64,000 nt of DNA from Devosia nanyangense (lineage in GTDB: Bacteria; Pseudomonadota; Alphaproteobacteria; Rhizobiales; Devosiaceae), in contig JACRAF010000039.1 of NCBI GenBank assembly GCA_016213505.1, positions 27,833-91,832 of the forward strand. Reading direction: 5' to 3'. Made by a program: the position numbers and the translations under genes. Below the pieces are notes generated by a model. The model was not told where the DNA came from. It saw only the letters and a list, made by a program, of their open reading frames with translations, and searched no databases. Position 1 is the stretch's first letter. Every line of letters starts with the position of its first letter. Below, one piece after another: positions 55,381-64,000 of the stretch.

Positions 55381-55381
55381 T

Positions 55382-55798
55382 ATGAACCGGATGTTGCAGC
55401 GAATTGAGGCCGACCTTGCAGTCGGAGTTAGTGAACTCAAAAGGAATCCGAACGCTGTCTTTGCGGCAGCAGAGACACAGGCCGTCGCGGTGCTCAATCA
55501 CAACCGGGTTGTCGCCTATGTCATTTCGCCTGTAGCCTGGGAGGGCGTGCTCGAAAGGCTCGATGACTTGCACATCATCGAAATGCTCGAGAAGCGCAAA
55601 GGCGAGCCCGGTATCGAGGTAACCTTGGATGAGCTATCGGGTCAGATTCGCCGCAAGCGCCCTGAGGGATTGGAACAAGCTGGGAGTCACCGTCCGGCAG
55701 CAGTTCGAGAAGGTGCTCCGCCGTCGCGCCGAGAATCCCCACGTGCCGGCGGCAAGGCTCCACGCAAAGGGAAACGTCTACAAAATCAAGCTTCGTGA
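55382..55798 (+). CDS. Phd/YefM (StbD-like) antitoxin with extended C terminus
   Basis: Antitoxin of a type II pair, 138 residues. The first ~85 (LAVGVSELKRNPNAVFAAAETQAVAVLNHNRVVAYVISPVAWEGVLERL) fit a Phd/StbD-type fold. The frame then stays open for ~55 more residues that overlap the toxin gene by 170 bp and look like random high-GC coding (Arg/Pro/Gly-rich). Family members are ~83-90 residues, so the stop may have been lost. A strong palindrome ends one base before the ATG. Confidence 0.8.
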   Translation: MNRMLQRIEADLAVGVSELKRNPNAVFAAAETQAVAVLNHNRVVAYVISPVAWEGVLERLDDLHIIEMLEKRKGEPGIEVTLDELSGQIRRKRPEGLEQAGSHRPAAVREGAPPSRRESPRAGGKAPRKGKRLQNQAS

Positions 55799-55931
55799 CG
55801 CGGGCTACCGTCTGGCCTACGAAGTTCTCGATGATGTCCTGATCATCTTCGTGCTGGGCGTCGGTCGCCGAGACGAGGGATACGAGGAATTGCTGCGTTC
55901 GGGTCGTGAGAGTCTGGACGACTTCGATTGA
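55629..55931 (+). CDS. relE: RelE-family toxin (StbE-like)
   Basis: Predicted ribosome-dependent mRNA interferase of 100 residues. The RelE pattern is visible: YRVRFAASALRDWNKLG, FEKVLRRRAENPHVPAARLHAKGNVYKIKLRDAGYRLAYEVLDD, and the C-terminal VGRRDEGYEELLR with the catalytic-type Arg/Tyr residues. It overlaps the antitoxin frame by 170 bp, although the toxin's own frame is intact. Confidence 0.88.
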   Translation: MSYRVRFAASALRDWNKLGVTVRQQFEKVLRRRAENPHVPAARLHAKGNVYKIKLRDAGYRLAYEVLDDVLIIFVLGVGRRDEGYEELLRSGRESLDDFD

Positions 55932-55979
55932 CCTGACCCCGACCTGGCCCCTAGAACGCGCTGACCTTCAGAGGCGCCC

Positions 55980-57086
55980 ATGTCCTTCAACACCTTCGGC
56001 CACATGTTCCGTTTCACCACCTGGGGCGAGAGCCACGGGCCGGCGCTCGGCGTCGTGGTCGACGGCTGCCCGCCCGGCATCGCGCTCAGCGCCGAGATCA
56101 TCCAGCGCGACCTCGATCGCCGCAAGCCCGGCCAGTCGCGCTTCACCACGCAGCGGCGCGAGGAGGACCTCGTCCACATCCTGTCGGGCACCTTCGCGGA
56201 CGAGGCCGATGGGCTGACCAAGACCACTGGCACCCCGATCTCGCTGATGATCGAGAATACCGACCAGCGGTCCAAGGACTATTCCGAGATCAAGGACAAG
56301 TTTCGGCCCGGCCATGCCGATTTCACCTACCAGCAGAAGTACGGCATCCGCGACTTCAAGGGCTCGGGCCGCGCCTCGGCCAGGGAGACCGCGGCCCGCG
56401 TCGCGGCCGGCGCGGTGGCGCGGCTGGTGATCCCCCAGGTTCGCATCCGCGCCTCGCTGGTGCAGATGGGGCCGCACAGGATCGACCATGCCAACTTCGA
56501 TTGGGACGAGGTCGACAAGAACCCGTTCTTCTGCGCCGACCCTATCGCCGCTCAGCGCTGGGAACCCTATCTCGACGGCATCCGCAAGGACGGCAATTCT
56601 GTGGGCGCGGTGATCGAGGTGGTGGCCGAGGGCGTGCCGCCCGGCTGGGGCGCGCCGATCTACGGCAAGCTGTCGGCCGACCTCGCCTCCGCGATGATGT
56701 CGATCAATGCCGTCAAGGGCGTCGAGATCGGCGACGGTTTTGCCGCGGCTTCGCTCACCGGCACCGAGAATGCCGACGAGATGCGCGCCGGGAATGCCGG
56801 CCCCTATTTCAAATCCAACCGCGCCGGCGGGGTGCTCGGCGGCATCTCCAATGGCGATCCCATCGTCGTGCGTTTCGCCGTCAAGCCGACCTCGTCGATC
56901 CTGACGCCGCGAGAGACCGTAACCACGCACAACGAGAACACCGAGGTCATGACCAAGGGCCGCCACGATCCCTGCGTCGGCATCCGCGCGGTGCCGATCG
57001 GCGAGGCCATGATGGCACTGGTGCTGGCCGACCATTTCCTCCGCCACCGCGGCCAGACCGGTCGCGATGGTGGAGTGGGATTCTGA
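55980..57086 (+). CDS. aroC: Chorismate synthase
   Basis: Last step of the shikimate pathway, EPSP to chorismate, with reduced FMN. Signatures: [27 protein letters not shown] at the N terminus, [19 protein letters not shown] and KPTSSILTP...[17 protein letters not shown]. 368 residues, typical. Its stop overlaps the next gene (TGATG), so the sulfotransferase is translationally coupled. Confidence 0.97.
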   Translation: MSFNTFGHMFRFTTWGESHGPALGVVVDGCPPGIALSAEIIQRDLDRRKPGQSRFTTQRREEDLVHILSGTFADEADGLTKTTGTPISLMIENTDQRSKDYSEIKDKFRPGHADFTYQQKYGIRDFKGSGRASARETAARVAAGAVARLVIPQVRIRASLVQMGPHRIDHANFDWDEVDKNPFFCADPIAAQRWEPYLDGIRKDGNSVGAVIEVVAEGVPPGWGAPIYGKLSADLASAMMSINAVKGVEIGDGFAAASLTGTENADEMRAGNAGPYFKSNRAGGVLGGISNGDPIVVRFAVKPTSSILTPRETVTTHNENTEVMTKGRHDPCVGIRAVPIGEAMMALVLADHFLRHRGQTGRDGGVGF

Positions 57087-58864
57087 TGAAGCCGACGACT
57101 GCACAACTGCTGCGGGACGCAGCCATTGCGCGTCGCGCGGGCCGCCACGAAGACGCACTACCGTTCATCGAACAGGCGCTCGAACTCGACCCCAAGGCGA
57201 CGCGGCTGTGGCTCGAGAAATCCGAGACGCTGCGGCAGCTCGACCGGCCCCAGGAGGCGCGGCAGGCGGCACACAAGGCCAGCGTTCTTTCGCCGACTTC
57301 GGCTGATGCCCTCGCCGCCCTGGGTATGGCGTTTCTCGATCTGCGCAAGATCAACGATGCCGAGCGAGCGTTCGAGCGCGCGCTGCAGTTCGATCGTCGA
57401 TGCTTAGGTGCCCTGGAGGGACTGGGGAGGTTGCGCCTCCGTCAGCAGCGGCTGGAGGAAGCCGCGACCCTGGTGTCGAGCGCGCTTCGGATTTCCCCCT
57501 CCGAGTCGCATCTTTACGTGCTCCTCGGCGACATCTTTGAAGCGAAAGCCAACTGGGCGGGCATGGTGGAAGCCTATCGGCATGCACGGGACGTCGACGC
57601 TACGAATACCGAGGCGCTCGAGAAGTTCGTCGCGGCCAAGCAGAAGGTCGGCGGCCTGGACGCCGCGCGCGAGGTACTGGAAGAGGCGGTGAGCCGTATG
57701 CCGGATTCTGCCTACGCCCGGGTCCTTCTTGGCCGGTTCCTCTCCGATCATGGAATGCTCGAGGAGGCCGTCGTGCATCTTCGCCGCGCGATCTCGCTCG
57801 ACCAGGAGACCTTCGGTGCCTACCACCTTCTGGCGACGTCCAAGAAATTCCGTTCGAGTGACGACGAGGACCTTCTCGCCATCAAGGCGGCATACGAGCT
57901 TACCAAGCCGGGGGCTCATTCGCGAGCACTGCTGGCCTTTTCGCTGGCGAAGGCGCTCGACGACATTGGGGACTACGAAGCGGCATTCGACGCCTATCTC
58001 GAAGGCAACATCATTTCCCGGCCGTCGAAAAGATTCTCGATGGATCGAGAAAAGCGCGACTTCGAGGCCCTGGAAGCAGTATTTGCGCCGGATTTCCTGG
58101 ATCGTCTGCGGCGACATGGACACCCTAGCACTGCGCCGATCTTCATCGTCGGCATGCCGCGCTCAGGCACGACGCTCACCGAGACGATCCTGTCCCGCCA
58201 TCGCGATGTCCATGCCGCCGGTGAACTGGAGTTCATGAAGATATCGGCGGCCGGCGTGGTCGGTGCAAACCCATTCGAGGAAGCTCGGCTTTTTGGCGAG
58301 CGCCTGAAGCCGAAGCACCTGGCCGAGATCGGGGCGACCTATCTCGATCGCCTCGATGCGGCGGCGCGCTCCTCGCCACGTTTCACCGACAAGATGCCTC
58401 ACAATTTCCGGCTGGTTGGCCTGATCCGCCTGGTCTTTCCCTCCGCCAAGATCATCCACATCCGGCGTGATCCGATCGACAACTGCCTGTCGATGTTCAA
58501 GGCCAAGTTCGGCGCCGATGGACTGGCGTTCAGCTTCGATCTGGTCGAGCTTGGAACATACTACAATCTCTATCGCAGCCTCATGCGGCACTGGCGCAGC
58601 GTCATGCCGGGCGAGTTCTTCGAGATCGACTACGAGGCGTTGGTGTCCAATCCGGAGGACACCACGCGCGCGCTCTTCGACTATTGCGAACTCGACTGGA
58701 CGCCAGATGTGCTCAACGTCCAGGAGAGCCGGCGCGAGGTGAGGACAGCGAGCTTTGCGCAGGTCCGGCAGCCGATCAACAAAGGGTCGGTCAGTTCCGG
58801 TGATCGCTATGGAACCAAGCTCGATCCACTTCGCCGCATCCTGGCCGAGTGGCAGGGCGATTGA
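57086..58864 (+). CDS. TPR-repeat sulfotransferase family protein
   Basis: A 592-residue two-part protein. The first ~310 residues hold TPR repeats. The C-terminal domain is a sulfotransferase: PAPS 5'-loop PIFIVGMPRSGTTLTETIL and 3'-phosphate motif IHIRRDPIDNCLSMF, with DKMPHNF between. The start at 57086 is within the aroC stop (TGATG). The acceptor is unknown; related proteins have been proposed to sulphate lipids or peptides. Confidence 0.9.
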   Translation: MKPTTAQLLRDAAIARRAGRHEDALPFIEQALELDPKATRLWLEKSETLRQLDRPQEARQAAHKASVLSPTSADALAALGMAFLDLRKINDAERAFERALQFDRRCLGALEGLGRLRLRQQRLEEAATLVSSALRISPSESHLYVLLGDIFEAKANWAGMVEAYRHARDVDATNTEALEKFVAAKQKVGGLDAAREVLEEAVSRMPDSAYARVLLGRFLSDHGMLEEAVVHLRRAISLDQETFGAYHLLATSKKFRSSDDEDLLAIKAAYELTKPGAHSRALLAFSLAKALDDIGDYEAAFDAYLEGNIISRPSKRFSMDREKRDFEALEAVFAPDFLDRLRRHGHPSTAPIFIVGMPRSGTTLTETILSRHRDVHAAGELEFMKISAAGVVGANPFEEARLFGERLKPKHLAEIGATYLDRLDAAARSSPRFTDKMPHNFRLVGLIRLVFPSAKIIHIRRDPIDNCLSMFKAKFGADGLAFSFDLVELGTYYNLYRSLMRHWRSVMPGEFFEIDYEALVSNPEDTTRALFDYCELDWTPDVLNVQESRREVRTASFAQVRQPINKGSVSSGDRYGTKLDPLRRILAEWQGD

Positions 58865-58912
58865 TGGGCACGCCGCCGCCTTTCGGGCGACGGCGCGCTT
58901 TGCCACAAGCGA

Positions 58913-59902
58913 TCAGTAGCGCTGCGGGCCGGCCGGCTTGTTGCCGAGCAGCTCGTCGATCCGCTTCAGCACGTCGGGCGTGATCTTGGCCTTGTGGTCC
59001 AGCGCCTTGAGATTGTCCTCGAGCTGACTCTTCCGGCTGGCGCCGAGGATCACGGTGGAGACATGCGGGTTGGCGTTGCACCAGAGCAGCGCCATGTGAT
59101 GGATCGGCAGGCCGATTTCCTTGGCCAGAACTGCCAACTGCTTGACCTGTTCGATCTTCCTCTTGCCTTCAGCGGATTCGAGCTCCGCCTTGAGCCACTC
59201 ATATCCCGGCAGGTTGACGCGGCTGTCGGCGGGGATGCCGTCATTGTACTTGCCGGTGAGGAACCCCGATGCGAGCGGCGACCAGATCGTCGTTCCAAGG
59301 CCCAGCAGATCGTAGAGCGGAAGATAGTCGCCCTCGACCTTGTTGCGCGCGAACAGGTTGTACTGCGGCTGCTCCATGGTCGGCGGCGTGATCCGGTCGC
59401 GCTGGGCGACGGCGTAGGCCTCGGTGATCTGCTGCGCGGTCCACTCCGACGTGCCCCAATAGAGCACCTTGCCCTGGGTCACGAGGTTATGCATCGCCCA
59501 AACGGTCTCCTCGACCGGCGTATCGAGGTCCGGCCGGTGGCAGAAATAGAGGTCGAGATAGTCGACCCGCAGCCGTTTGAGCGCCGCGTGTGCGGCGTCG
59601 GTCACGTGCTTGCGCGACAGGCCCCGGTTCAGCGGACCCGGCCCGCCCCAGAACACCTTGCTCGAGACCGCATAGGTGTCGCGGCTCCAACCGAGCTTGG
59701 CGATCGCCTCGCCCATCACCAGTTCGGCGTTGCCGGCCTCATAGCCCTCTGCATTGTCGAAGAAGTTGATGCCGTGGTCGTAGGCATAGCCGAGGATGTC
59801 GGCGGCATCGCCCACATCGACCTGCTTGCCGAACGTCACCCAGGCGCCGAACGAAAATTCGGAAACTTTTAGGCCGGATTTGCCCAAGCGGCGGTAGTCC
59901 AT
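58913..59902 (-). CDS. Aldo/keto reductase (Kv-beta-like)
   Basis: NADPH-dependent oxidoreductase of 329 residues. Catalytic tetrad candidates: DNAEGYEAGNAE (Asp, Tyr), SSKVFWG (Lys) and YFCHRPD (His). The chain ends GASRKSQLEDNLKAL. The start at 59902 follows AGGTGA. It resembles potassium-channel beta subunits and YghZ; substrate is unknown. Confidence 0.93.
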   Translation of the reverse strand: MDYRRLGKSGLKVSEFSFGAWVTFGKQVDVGDAADILGYAYDHGINFFDNAEGYEAGNAELVMGEAIAKLGWSRDTYAVSSKVFWGGPGPLNRGLSRKHVTDAAHAALKRLRVDYLDLYFCHRPDLDTPVEETVWAMHNLVTQGKVLYWGTSEWTAQQITEAYAVAQRDRITPPTMEQPQYNLFARNKVEGDYLPLYDLLGLGTTIWSPLASGFLTGKYNDGIPADSRVNLPGYEWLKAELESAEGKRKIEQVKQLAVLAKEIGLPIHHMALLWCNANPHVSTVILGASRKSQLEDNLKALDHKAKITPDVLKRIDELLGNKPAGPQRY

Positions 59903-60053
59903 CGCATCACCTGCTGAATTTGCGTTTGAATGTCGGAAACGATCCCAAACCGACCGGGGAGGTCGGCGCCGCTGCCGCGGCATCAATCGTCGATTGCCGA
60001 TATAACCCAACGCGCGGAGAAGTGGAAACGAGTTTTCGGCATACCGCGATGCG

Positions 60054-60800
60054 TCAGGACTGCTCGCCTCGGCGGAAGAGTGCCACGACTTCCCTGTTGC
60101 CATCACCGCCGGCGATGGGCGAGGGCAGCGAAAGGCCGTGTGTCCATCCCTGTTCAGCCATGAACTGGACGACGGCCGAGACGGCGCCCGCAATGGCCGC
60201 TTCGTCGGTGACGAGGCCGCCCTTGCCGATATGGTCGCGGCCCACTTCGAACTGCGGCTTGATCAGAATCACCGCGTCGGCACCGGTCCGGCAGAGCGAC
60301 AGCGGCGCGGCGAGGACCTTGGTCACCGAGACGAAGCTGATGTCCGAGACCAGAACGTCGATCTGGTCCGGGATGAACTCGCGTGTCAGGTCCCGCGCGT
60401 TCCTTCCCTCCATCACAACGATTTCGGGCAGGGCCCGCACCGCCGGATGCAGCTGGTCGTGCCCGACGTCGACCGCATAGATCTTCGCAGCGCCACGCTC
60501 GGCCAGCACCTGCGTGAAGCCTCCGGTCGAAGCGCCGAGATCGAGGCAGGTCTTGCCGGCAATGTCGATCTTGCCGGCATCGAGCCCGGCGATCAGTTTC
60601 AGCGCGGAGCGGGAGACATAGCCGCTCGCCGGGTCATCGATCGCGATCGCGTCGCCGTCCGCGACCAGCAGGCCGGGCTTGCCCGCAACGACACCGTTGA
60701 CCGACACCGTGCCGCGCAGCACCGCGTCGCGGGCCCGCGCTCGGCTCTGCACGAGCCCACGGGCCTCCAATGCGAGATCGAGGCGGATGCGCTCCGCCAT
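60054..60800 (-). CDS. tlyA: TlyA-family rRNA methyltransferase
   Basis: A 248-residue protein with an N-terminal S4 RNA-binding domain (RIRLDLALEARGLVQSRARARDAVLRG) and an FtsJ-like methyltransferase domain (LDLGASTGGFTQVL; KPQFEVGRDH). TlyA 2'-O-methylates cytidines of 16S/23S rRNA. It starts 3 bp after the stop of the SCO gene, so the genes from 62587 to 60054 probably form an operon. Confidence 0.92.
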   Translation of the reverse strand: MAERIRLDLALEARGLVQSRARARDAVLRGTVSVNGVVAGKPGLLVADGDAIAIDDPASGYVSRSALKLIAGLDAGKIDIAGKTCLDLGASTGGFTQVLAERGAAKIYAVDVGHDQLHPAVRALPEIVVMEGRNARDLTREFIPDQIDVLVSDISFVSVTKVLAAPLSLCRTGADAVILIKPQFEVGRDHIGKGGLVTDEAAIAGAVSAVVQFMAEQGWTHGLSLPSPIAGGDGNREVVALFRRGEQS

Positions 60801-60803
60801 GCG

Positions 60804-61403
60804 TCAGGCGCCGACCAGCCGTTTGATCTTGGCGAACACGGAGGTTTTATCTTCGCCGAAGGCGAGCGTGCCCTGGAACGACCCATCCTTGCCGATGAGG
60901 AACACACTGGCCGTGTGATTGACCTCGTAATTGCCGTTGGCGTCGGGCTTGGCCTTCTCCGAGACCACGCCGAACGACGCCTTTGCCACTTCGGTCTGTT
61001 CAGGGGTGCCGACAAGGCCAATGATGCTGGGGTCGAACGCGCCCAGATAGTCGGTCAGTGCCTGCTTGGTGTCGCGCTCGGGATCGACGGAGACGAAGAT
61101 CGTGCGCAGTTGCTCCGGCTTCAGCCCGAGTTCGTCCTTCCATTCGACGATCTCGGCCATTGTCGTCGGGCAGACATCCGGGCACGAAGTGTAGCCAAAG
61201 AACATCAGGCTCGGCGCGCCCTTGAGATCGGCCTCGGTGAACGTCCCGCCCTGGGTCGATTCGAGCGCGAAGGGCTTGCCGGTGACGCCGCTCGGCAGCA
61301 CTGGGGGCCGCAGCAGAAAGAGCGCCGTCGCCGCGATTGCGGCAACCACGACGAGAACCCAGAGGATCGCACGGACGCGGGAGAGTGCCGGTGAAGTAGC
61401 CAT
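60804..61403 (-). CDS. SCO1/SenC-family protein
   Basis: A 199-residue thioredoxin-fold, membrane-anchored protein used in cytochrome oxidase CuA assembly. It has an N-terminal membrane helix, the copper-binding SCPDVCP and the third ligand His in NHTASVFLIG. The cellular location is periplasmic. It sits in an operon with tlyA and xseB. Confidence 0.93.
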   Translation of the reverse strand: MATSPALSRVRAILWVLVVVAAIAATALFLLRPPVLPSGVTGKPFALESTQGGTFTEADLKGAPSLMFFGYTSCPDVCPTTMAEIVEWKDELGLKPEQLRTIFVSVDPERDTKQALTDYLGAFDPSIIGLVGTPEQTEVAKASFGVVSEKAKPDANGNYEVNHTASVFLIGKDGSFQGTLAFGEDKTSVFAKIKRLVGA

Positions 61404-61413
61404 GGCGGAGCCT

Positions 61414-61659
61414 TTACGGGTCGAGCGGCTCGGTGCCGACCGCTTTGCCGTTCTTGAGCGTGATCTTTTCGATGCGCGCTTCTGCGGCCTTGAGCAGTCC
61501 TTCGCAATGCGACTTAAGCGCCTCGCCGCGTTCGTAGATGGCGATCGATTCGGCCAGCGGCGCCTTGCCGCCCTCCAGGCGGGCGACGATGTTTTCGAGT
61601 TCGGCGAGCGCCGCCTCGAACGTCATCGCCTTCACATCGTCGTTGCTCGGCTCAGCCAC
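61414..61659 (-). CDS. xseB: Exodeoxyribonuclease VII small subunit
   Basis: An 81-residue subunit of exonuclease VII. The family pattern [36 protein letters not shown] is complete, with [10 protein letters not shown] at the end. It overlaps the upstream histone-deacetylase-like gene by 8 bp. Confidence 0.95.
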   Translation of the reverse strand: MAEPSNDDVKAMTFEAALAELENIVARLEGGKAPLAESIAIYERGEALKSHCEGLLKAAEARIEKITLKNGKAVGTEPLDP

Positions 61660-62587
61660 TGGTCTTGCCCATCAAGGTCGAAACGTGAGCCATGACGCCG
61701 GTGGCGAGGCCTTGCCGGTCATAGCCGCCTTCGAGCATCGAGACAATGCGGCCGCCGCAGCGCCGGCCCGCGACCTCCATCAGCCGTCCGGTGAGCCAGG
61801 CGAAGTCGTCGGGCCGCCAGTTGAGTTGGGCGAGGGGGTCGCGATAATCTGCATCGAACCCCGCGGAAATAAAGAGAAAATCCGGACGAAACGCCTCGAG
61901 CGCCGGCAGTACGAGGCTGTCATAGGCTTCGCGCATCTCGTCCTTGCCGCTGCGTGCCGGCAGCGGTGCATTGACGATATTGCCGACCCCGGTCTCGCTC
62001 GCAGCGCCGGTGCCCGGAAACAGCGGCGCCTGGTGGCTCGAGCCATAAAAGACGCTGGCGTCGTCGTGGAAGATGTTCGCGGTGCCGTTGCCGTGGTGCA
62101 CATCAAAATCGACGATCGCCACCCGCTCCGCCCCATATTTCCGCTGCGCTTCACGGGCGAGGATGGCGACGGTGTTGACGAGGCAGAAGCCCATGGGCCG
62201 TTCGCGCTCGGCATGGTGGCCGGGCGGCCGCACCGGACAGAAGGCGTTTTCCACTTCGCCCAGGGCAACCGCGTCGAGTGCCGCGAGACCCGCCCCGAGC
62301 GCCGTCGCGGCAGCATCCAGCGAGCCCGAGGAAATGAAGGTGTCTTCGTCGATCTGCACCAGCCCCTCGGCCGGCCGGACACGGCTCAGCGCCTGAAGAT
62401 AGCCCGGCGCGTGCACCAAATCGGCGAGCGTCAGATCGCCGGCCGGGGCGTCCCTTCGCACGAGGTCCGGGAAGGCCTCCGCGGTCAGGGCTTCCTCGAT
62501 CGCCCGGATGCGGTCGGGCCGCTCCGGATGGCCCGCCGGGGTCACGTGGCTCTCGAAATTGCGCTGGCTGACGAGGAGAGTGGTCAT
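61652..62587 (-). CDS. Histone-deacetylase-family amidohydrolase
   Basis: A zinc amidohydrolase (acetoin-utilisation/AcuC or HDAC class II-like) of 311 residues. The metal and catalytic motifs are [26 protein letters not shown] and [12 protein letters not shown]. The start at 62587 ([14 protein letters not shown]) is preferred to a frame 35 residues longer. It overlaps xseB by 8 bp. Substrate unknown (polyamine or protein deacetylation are possible). Confidence 0.92.
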   Translation of the reverse strand: MTTLLVSQRNFESHVTPAGHPERPDRIRAIEEALTAEAFPDLVRRDAPAGDLTLADLVHAPGYLQALSRVRPAEGLVQIDEDTFISSGSLDAAATALGAGLAALDAVALGEVENAFCPVRPPGHHAERERPMGFCLVNTVAILAREAQRKYGAERVAIVDFDVHHGNGTANIFHDDASVFYGSSHQAPLFPGTGAASETGVGNIVNAPLPARSGKDEMREAYDSLVLPALEAFRPDFLFISAGFDADYRDPLAQLNWRPDDFAWLTGRLMEVAGRRCGGRIVSMLEGGYDRQGLATGVMAHVSTLMGKTSG

Positions 62588-62690
62588 GAACCCGGATTTC
62601 TGCCGCAGGAAGCGTGTCCGGTTCGATCGCGCGACCACGCAGAGACTAGATTTCTTGACGCCCCCCTCCGCCCTTGTCAAACAGCGCGCC

Positions 62691-63611
62691 ATGAGCGGCA
62701 GCGATCCGGCCAGTTTGCAGCACTTTGCGGCCCTTCTGCGGGCCGGCGAAATCGTCGCCTTCCCGACCGAGACGGTCTACGGCCTCGGCGCCGACGCCAC
62801 CAATTCCGACGCCGTGCTGAAGATTTACGAGACCAAGGGCCGGCCGCGCTTCAATCCGCTGATCGTGCATGTCGCCGATCCGGAGATGGCGCGGGCGCTG
62901 GTGACGCTCTCGCCGCTGGCCGAGCAACTGGCGCAGTTCTGGCCCGGTCCGCTGACGCTGGTGCTGCCCAAGCGCGCCGATGCGAAACTGAGCGACCTGG
63001 TGACGGCCGGGCTCGATACGGTCGGCATCCGCATCCCGGCGCACCCCATGGCGCTGGAGTTGATCCGCGCCACCGGCGTGCCGCTCGCCGCGCCTTCGGC
63101 CAACCCCAGCGGCAAGCTCTCTCCGACCACGGCGGAACAGGTCCGCCGGGCCTTCCACGACAAGGTGCCGGTGCTCGATGGTGGCCCCAGCCAGTCGGGC
63201 GTCGAGTCGACGATTCTGGCGGTGGACGGCGACGCCGTCACCCAGCTGCGTGCCGGGGCCCTGCCGCGCGACGAGATCGAAAGAGCAATCGGCCGGAGAA
63301 TCGCTGTCGCCGCCGAAGGCTCGGCCGTCGCCGCGCCGGGCATGCTCGCCAGCCACTACGCGCCCAACGCCGCGCTCCGGCTCGACGCCGCGTTTCCCGA
63401 GCCCGGTGAAGCCTATCTCGGCTTCGGCCCGGGGCAGGGCACCTTGAACCTCTCGCCCTCGGGCGATCTCCGCGAAGCTGCCCGCAACCTCTTCGCCATG
63501 CTGCACGAACTCGACGCGTCGGCGTCACGAATCGCCGTGGCGCCAATCCCGCATCGCGGGCTGGGGGAGGCGATCAACGATCGGCTGAAAAGGGCTGCAG
63601 CGCCGAGGTAG
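62691..63611 (+). CDS. tsaC: Threonylcarbamoyl-AMP synthase (Sua5/TsaC type)
   Basis: Makes threonylcarbamoyl-AMP for t6A37 modification of tRNAs. The TsaC domain has FPTETVYGLGADATN, TKGRPRFNPLIVHV and APSANPSGKLSPT, and the last ~110 residues form the Sua5 domain. 306 residues. The last ~18 codons recur, with silent changes, at 63784-63840 outside the gene. It is divergent from the histone-deacetylase-like gene. Confidence 0.93.
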   Translation: MSGSDPASLQHFAALLRAGEIVAFPTETVYGLGADATNSDAVLKIYETKGRPRFNPLIVHVADPEMARALVTLSPLAEQLAQFWPGPLTLVLPKRADAKLSDLVTAGLDTVGIRIPAHPMALELIRATGVPLAAPSANPSGKLSPTTAEQVRRAFHDKVPVLDGGPSQSGVESTILAVDGDAVTQLRAGALPRDEIERAIGRRIAVAAEGSAVAAPGMLASHYAPNAALRLDAAFPEPGEAYLGFGPGQGTLNLSPSGDLREAARNLFAMLHELDASASRIAVAPIPHRGLGEAINDRLKRAAAPR

Positions 63612-63960
63612 CCAACACGCCCGCGGTCCGTCATGGCCGGGTCACTCTTGTGCCCGGCCTTGTCTGATCCGGCCCGTCCAGCTGGGTGGCCGGGTCGAGC
63701 CCGGCCATGACGGCCGGGAGGGCGGTGCGAGTGGCGTGGTTACTGGACGGCCGGGCCCATCAAGGCCAGCCTTTTCCCGCCCGCGCGGCCTCGGCGAGGC
63801 GATCAACGACCGGCTGAAGCGAGCTGCGGCATCGAGTTAGCCGGCCCCTGCGCCGTCATGGCCGGGCTCGTCTCTCTTTCCCGACCTTGTTTGAGCCGGC
63901 CCGTCCAGCTGGGTGGCCGGGTCGAGCCCGGCCATGACGGCGGGGAGGGTGGTGCGAGCG
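63555..63960. repeat. Tandem duplication of the tsaC 3' end and hairpin element
   Basis: Bases 63555-63611 (the tsaC end) recur, mostly with silent changes, at 63784-63840 (period 229 bp). Each is followed by a palindromic element with inverted GTCATGGCCGGG/CCCGGCCATGAC ends (about 63632-63711 and 63857-63940). The 389-bp gap 63612-64000 holds no supported gene. Confidence 0.85.
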
Positions 63961-64000
63961 GCGCGGGTGCTGAATGGCCGGGTCGAACCTTCCCGCCCCT

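Noticed and set aside
55346..55381. TTG start at 55346 for the antitoxin
   Set aside because: It lies inside the operator palindrome; the ATG at 55382 follows it directly.

Overview
The window is chromosomal DNA of an alphaproteobacterium in the Hyphomicrobiales (Rhizobiales). A Devosia-like genome is the best guess from gene content, made from memory without a search. The evidence is the high GC (about two thirds, by eye), a CcrM GANTC methyltransferase with a CtrA-type box (TTAA-N7-TTAA) upstream, the DUF2207/LemA, TIGR02301, PA0069-type radical SAM and ETF-ubiquinone oxidoreductase set, split glyQ/glyS, and short hairpin repeats of the kind common between genes in this order. No rRNA, tRNA, CRISPR array, integrase or transposase was found.

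Layout. 0.1-7.3 kb: DNA repair and core metabolism (mutY, ccrM, rnhB, Na/Pi cotransporter with a Pho box, HAD phosphatase, radical SAM protein). 7.4-9.2 kb: small accessory block (49-aa protein, ArsR/SRPBCC pair with an operator on the start codon, higBA with a double operator). 9.2-18.5 kb: moaB/MFS, uracil-DNA glycosylase, ETF-QO, methyltransferase, TPR protein, ispE, acetyl-xylan-esterase-like hydrolase. 18.5-20 kb: Fic protein preceded by six copies of a 9-bp repeat. 20-23 kb: polyprenyl synthase, methyltransferase, S49 peptidase. 23-23.8 kb: two-gene cassette of a DUF2188 protein and a TIR/deoxyribosyltransferase-like protein. 24-28.6 kb: GGDEF-EAL protein, small ORF, LysR regulator and DoxX protein, with a shared 27-bp box in the two divergent promoter regions. 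28.7-36.2 kb: glyQ and glyS, separated by about 4.5 kb holding a second DoxX, an ArfA-like protein, lemA/DUF2207 and a VapBC pair. 36.2-39.2 kb: duplicated CPBP proteases and small secreted proteins around an OsmC-like protein. 39.2-48 kb: rnhA, ispH, a shortened PPDK-like enzyme, SleB-type cell-wall hydrolase, HD hydrolase, ygfZ, pyrC. 48-55.3 kb: Nudix, SRAP, hydrolase remnant, hemerythrin, FAD oxidase, fabI, a membrane protein of possible conflict-system type, histidine phosphatase. 55.3-64 kb: RelE-type toxin-antitoxin, aroC coupled to a TPR sulfotransferase, aldo-keto reductase, tlyA, SCO, xseB, histone-deacetylase-like protein, tsaC/sua5 with a duplicated 3' end.

How the parts fit. Most genes are housekeeping and tightly packed, with ATGA or TGATG overlaps. 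Accessory insertions of lower GC sit between them and carry their own operators: HigBA, Fic, the DUF2188/TIR-like pair, VapBC and a StbDE/RelE pair. The best candidate for an undescribed system is the DUF2188 plus TIR-like cassette (22990-23844). Next are the Fic gene with its nonamer array and the LysR-linked box shared by two divergent promoter regions.
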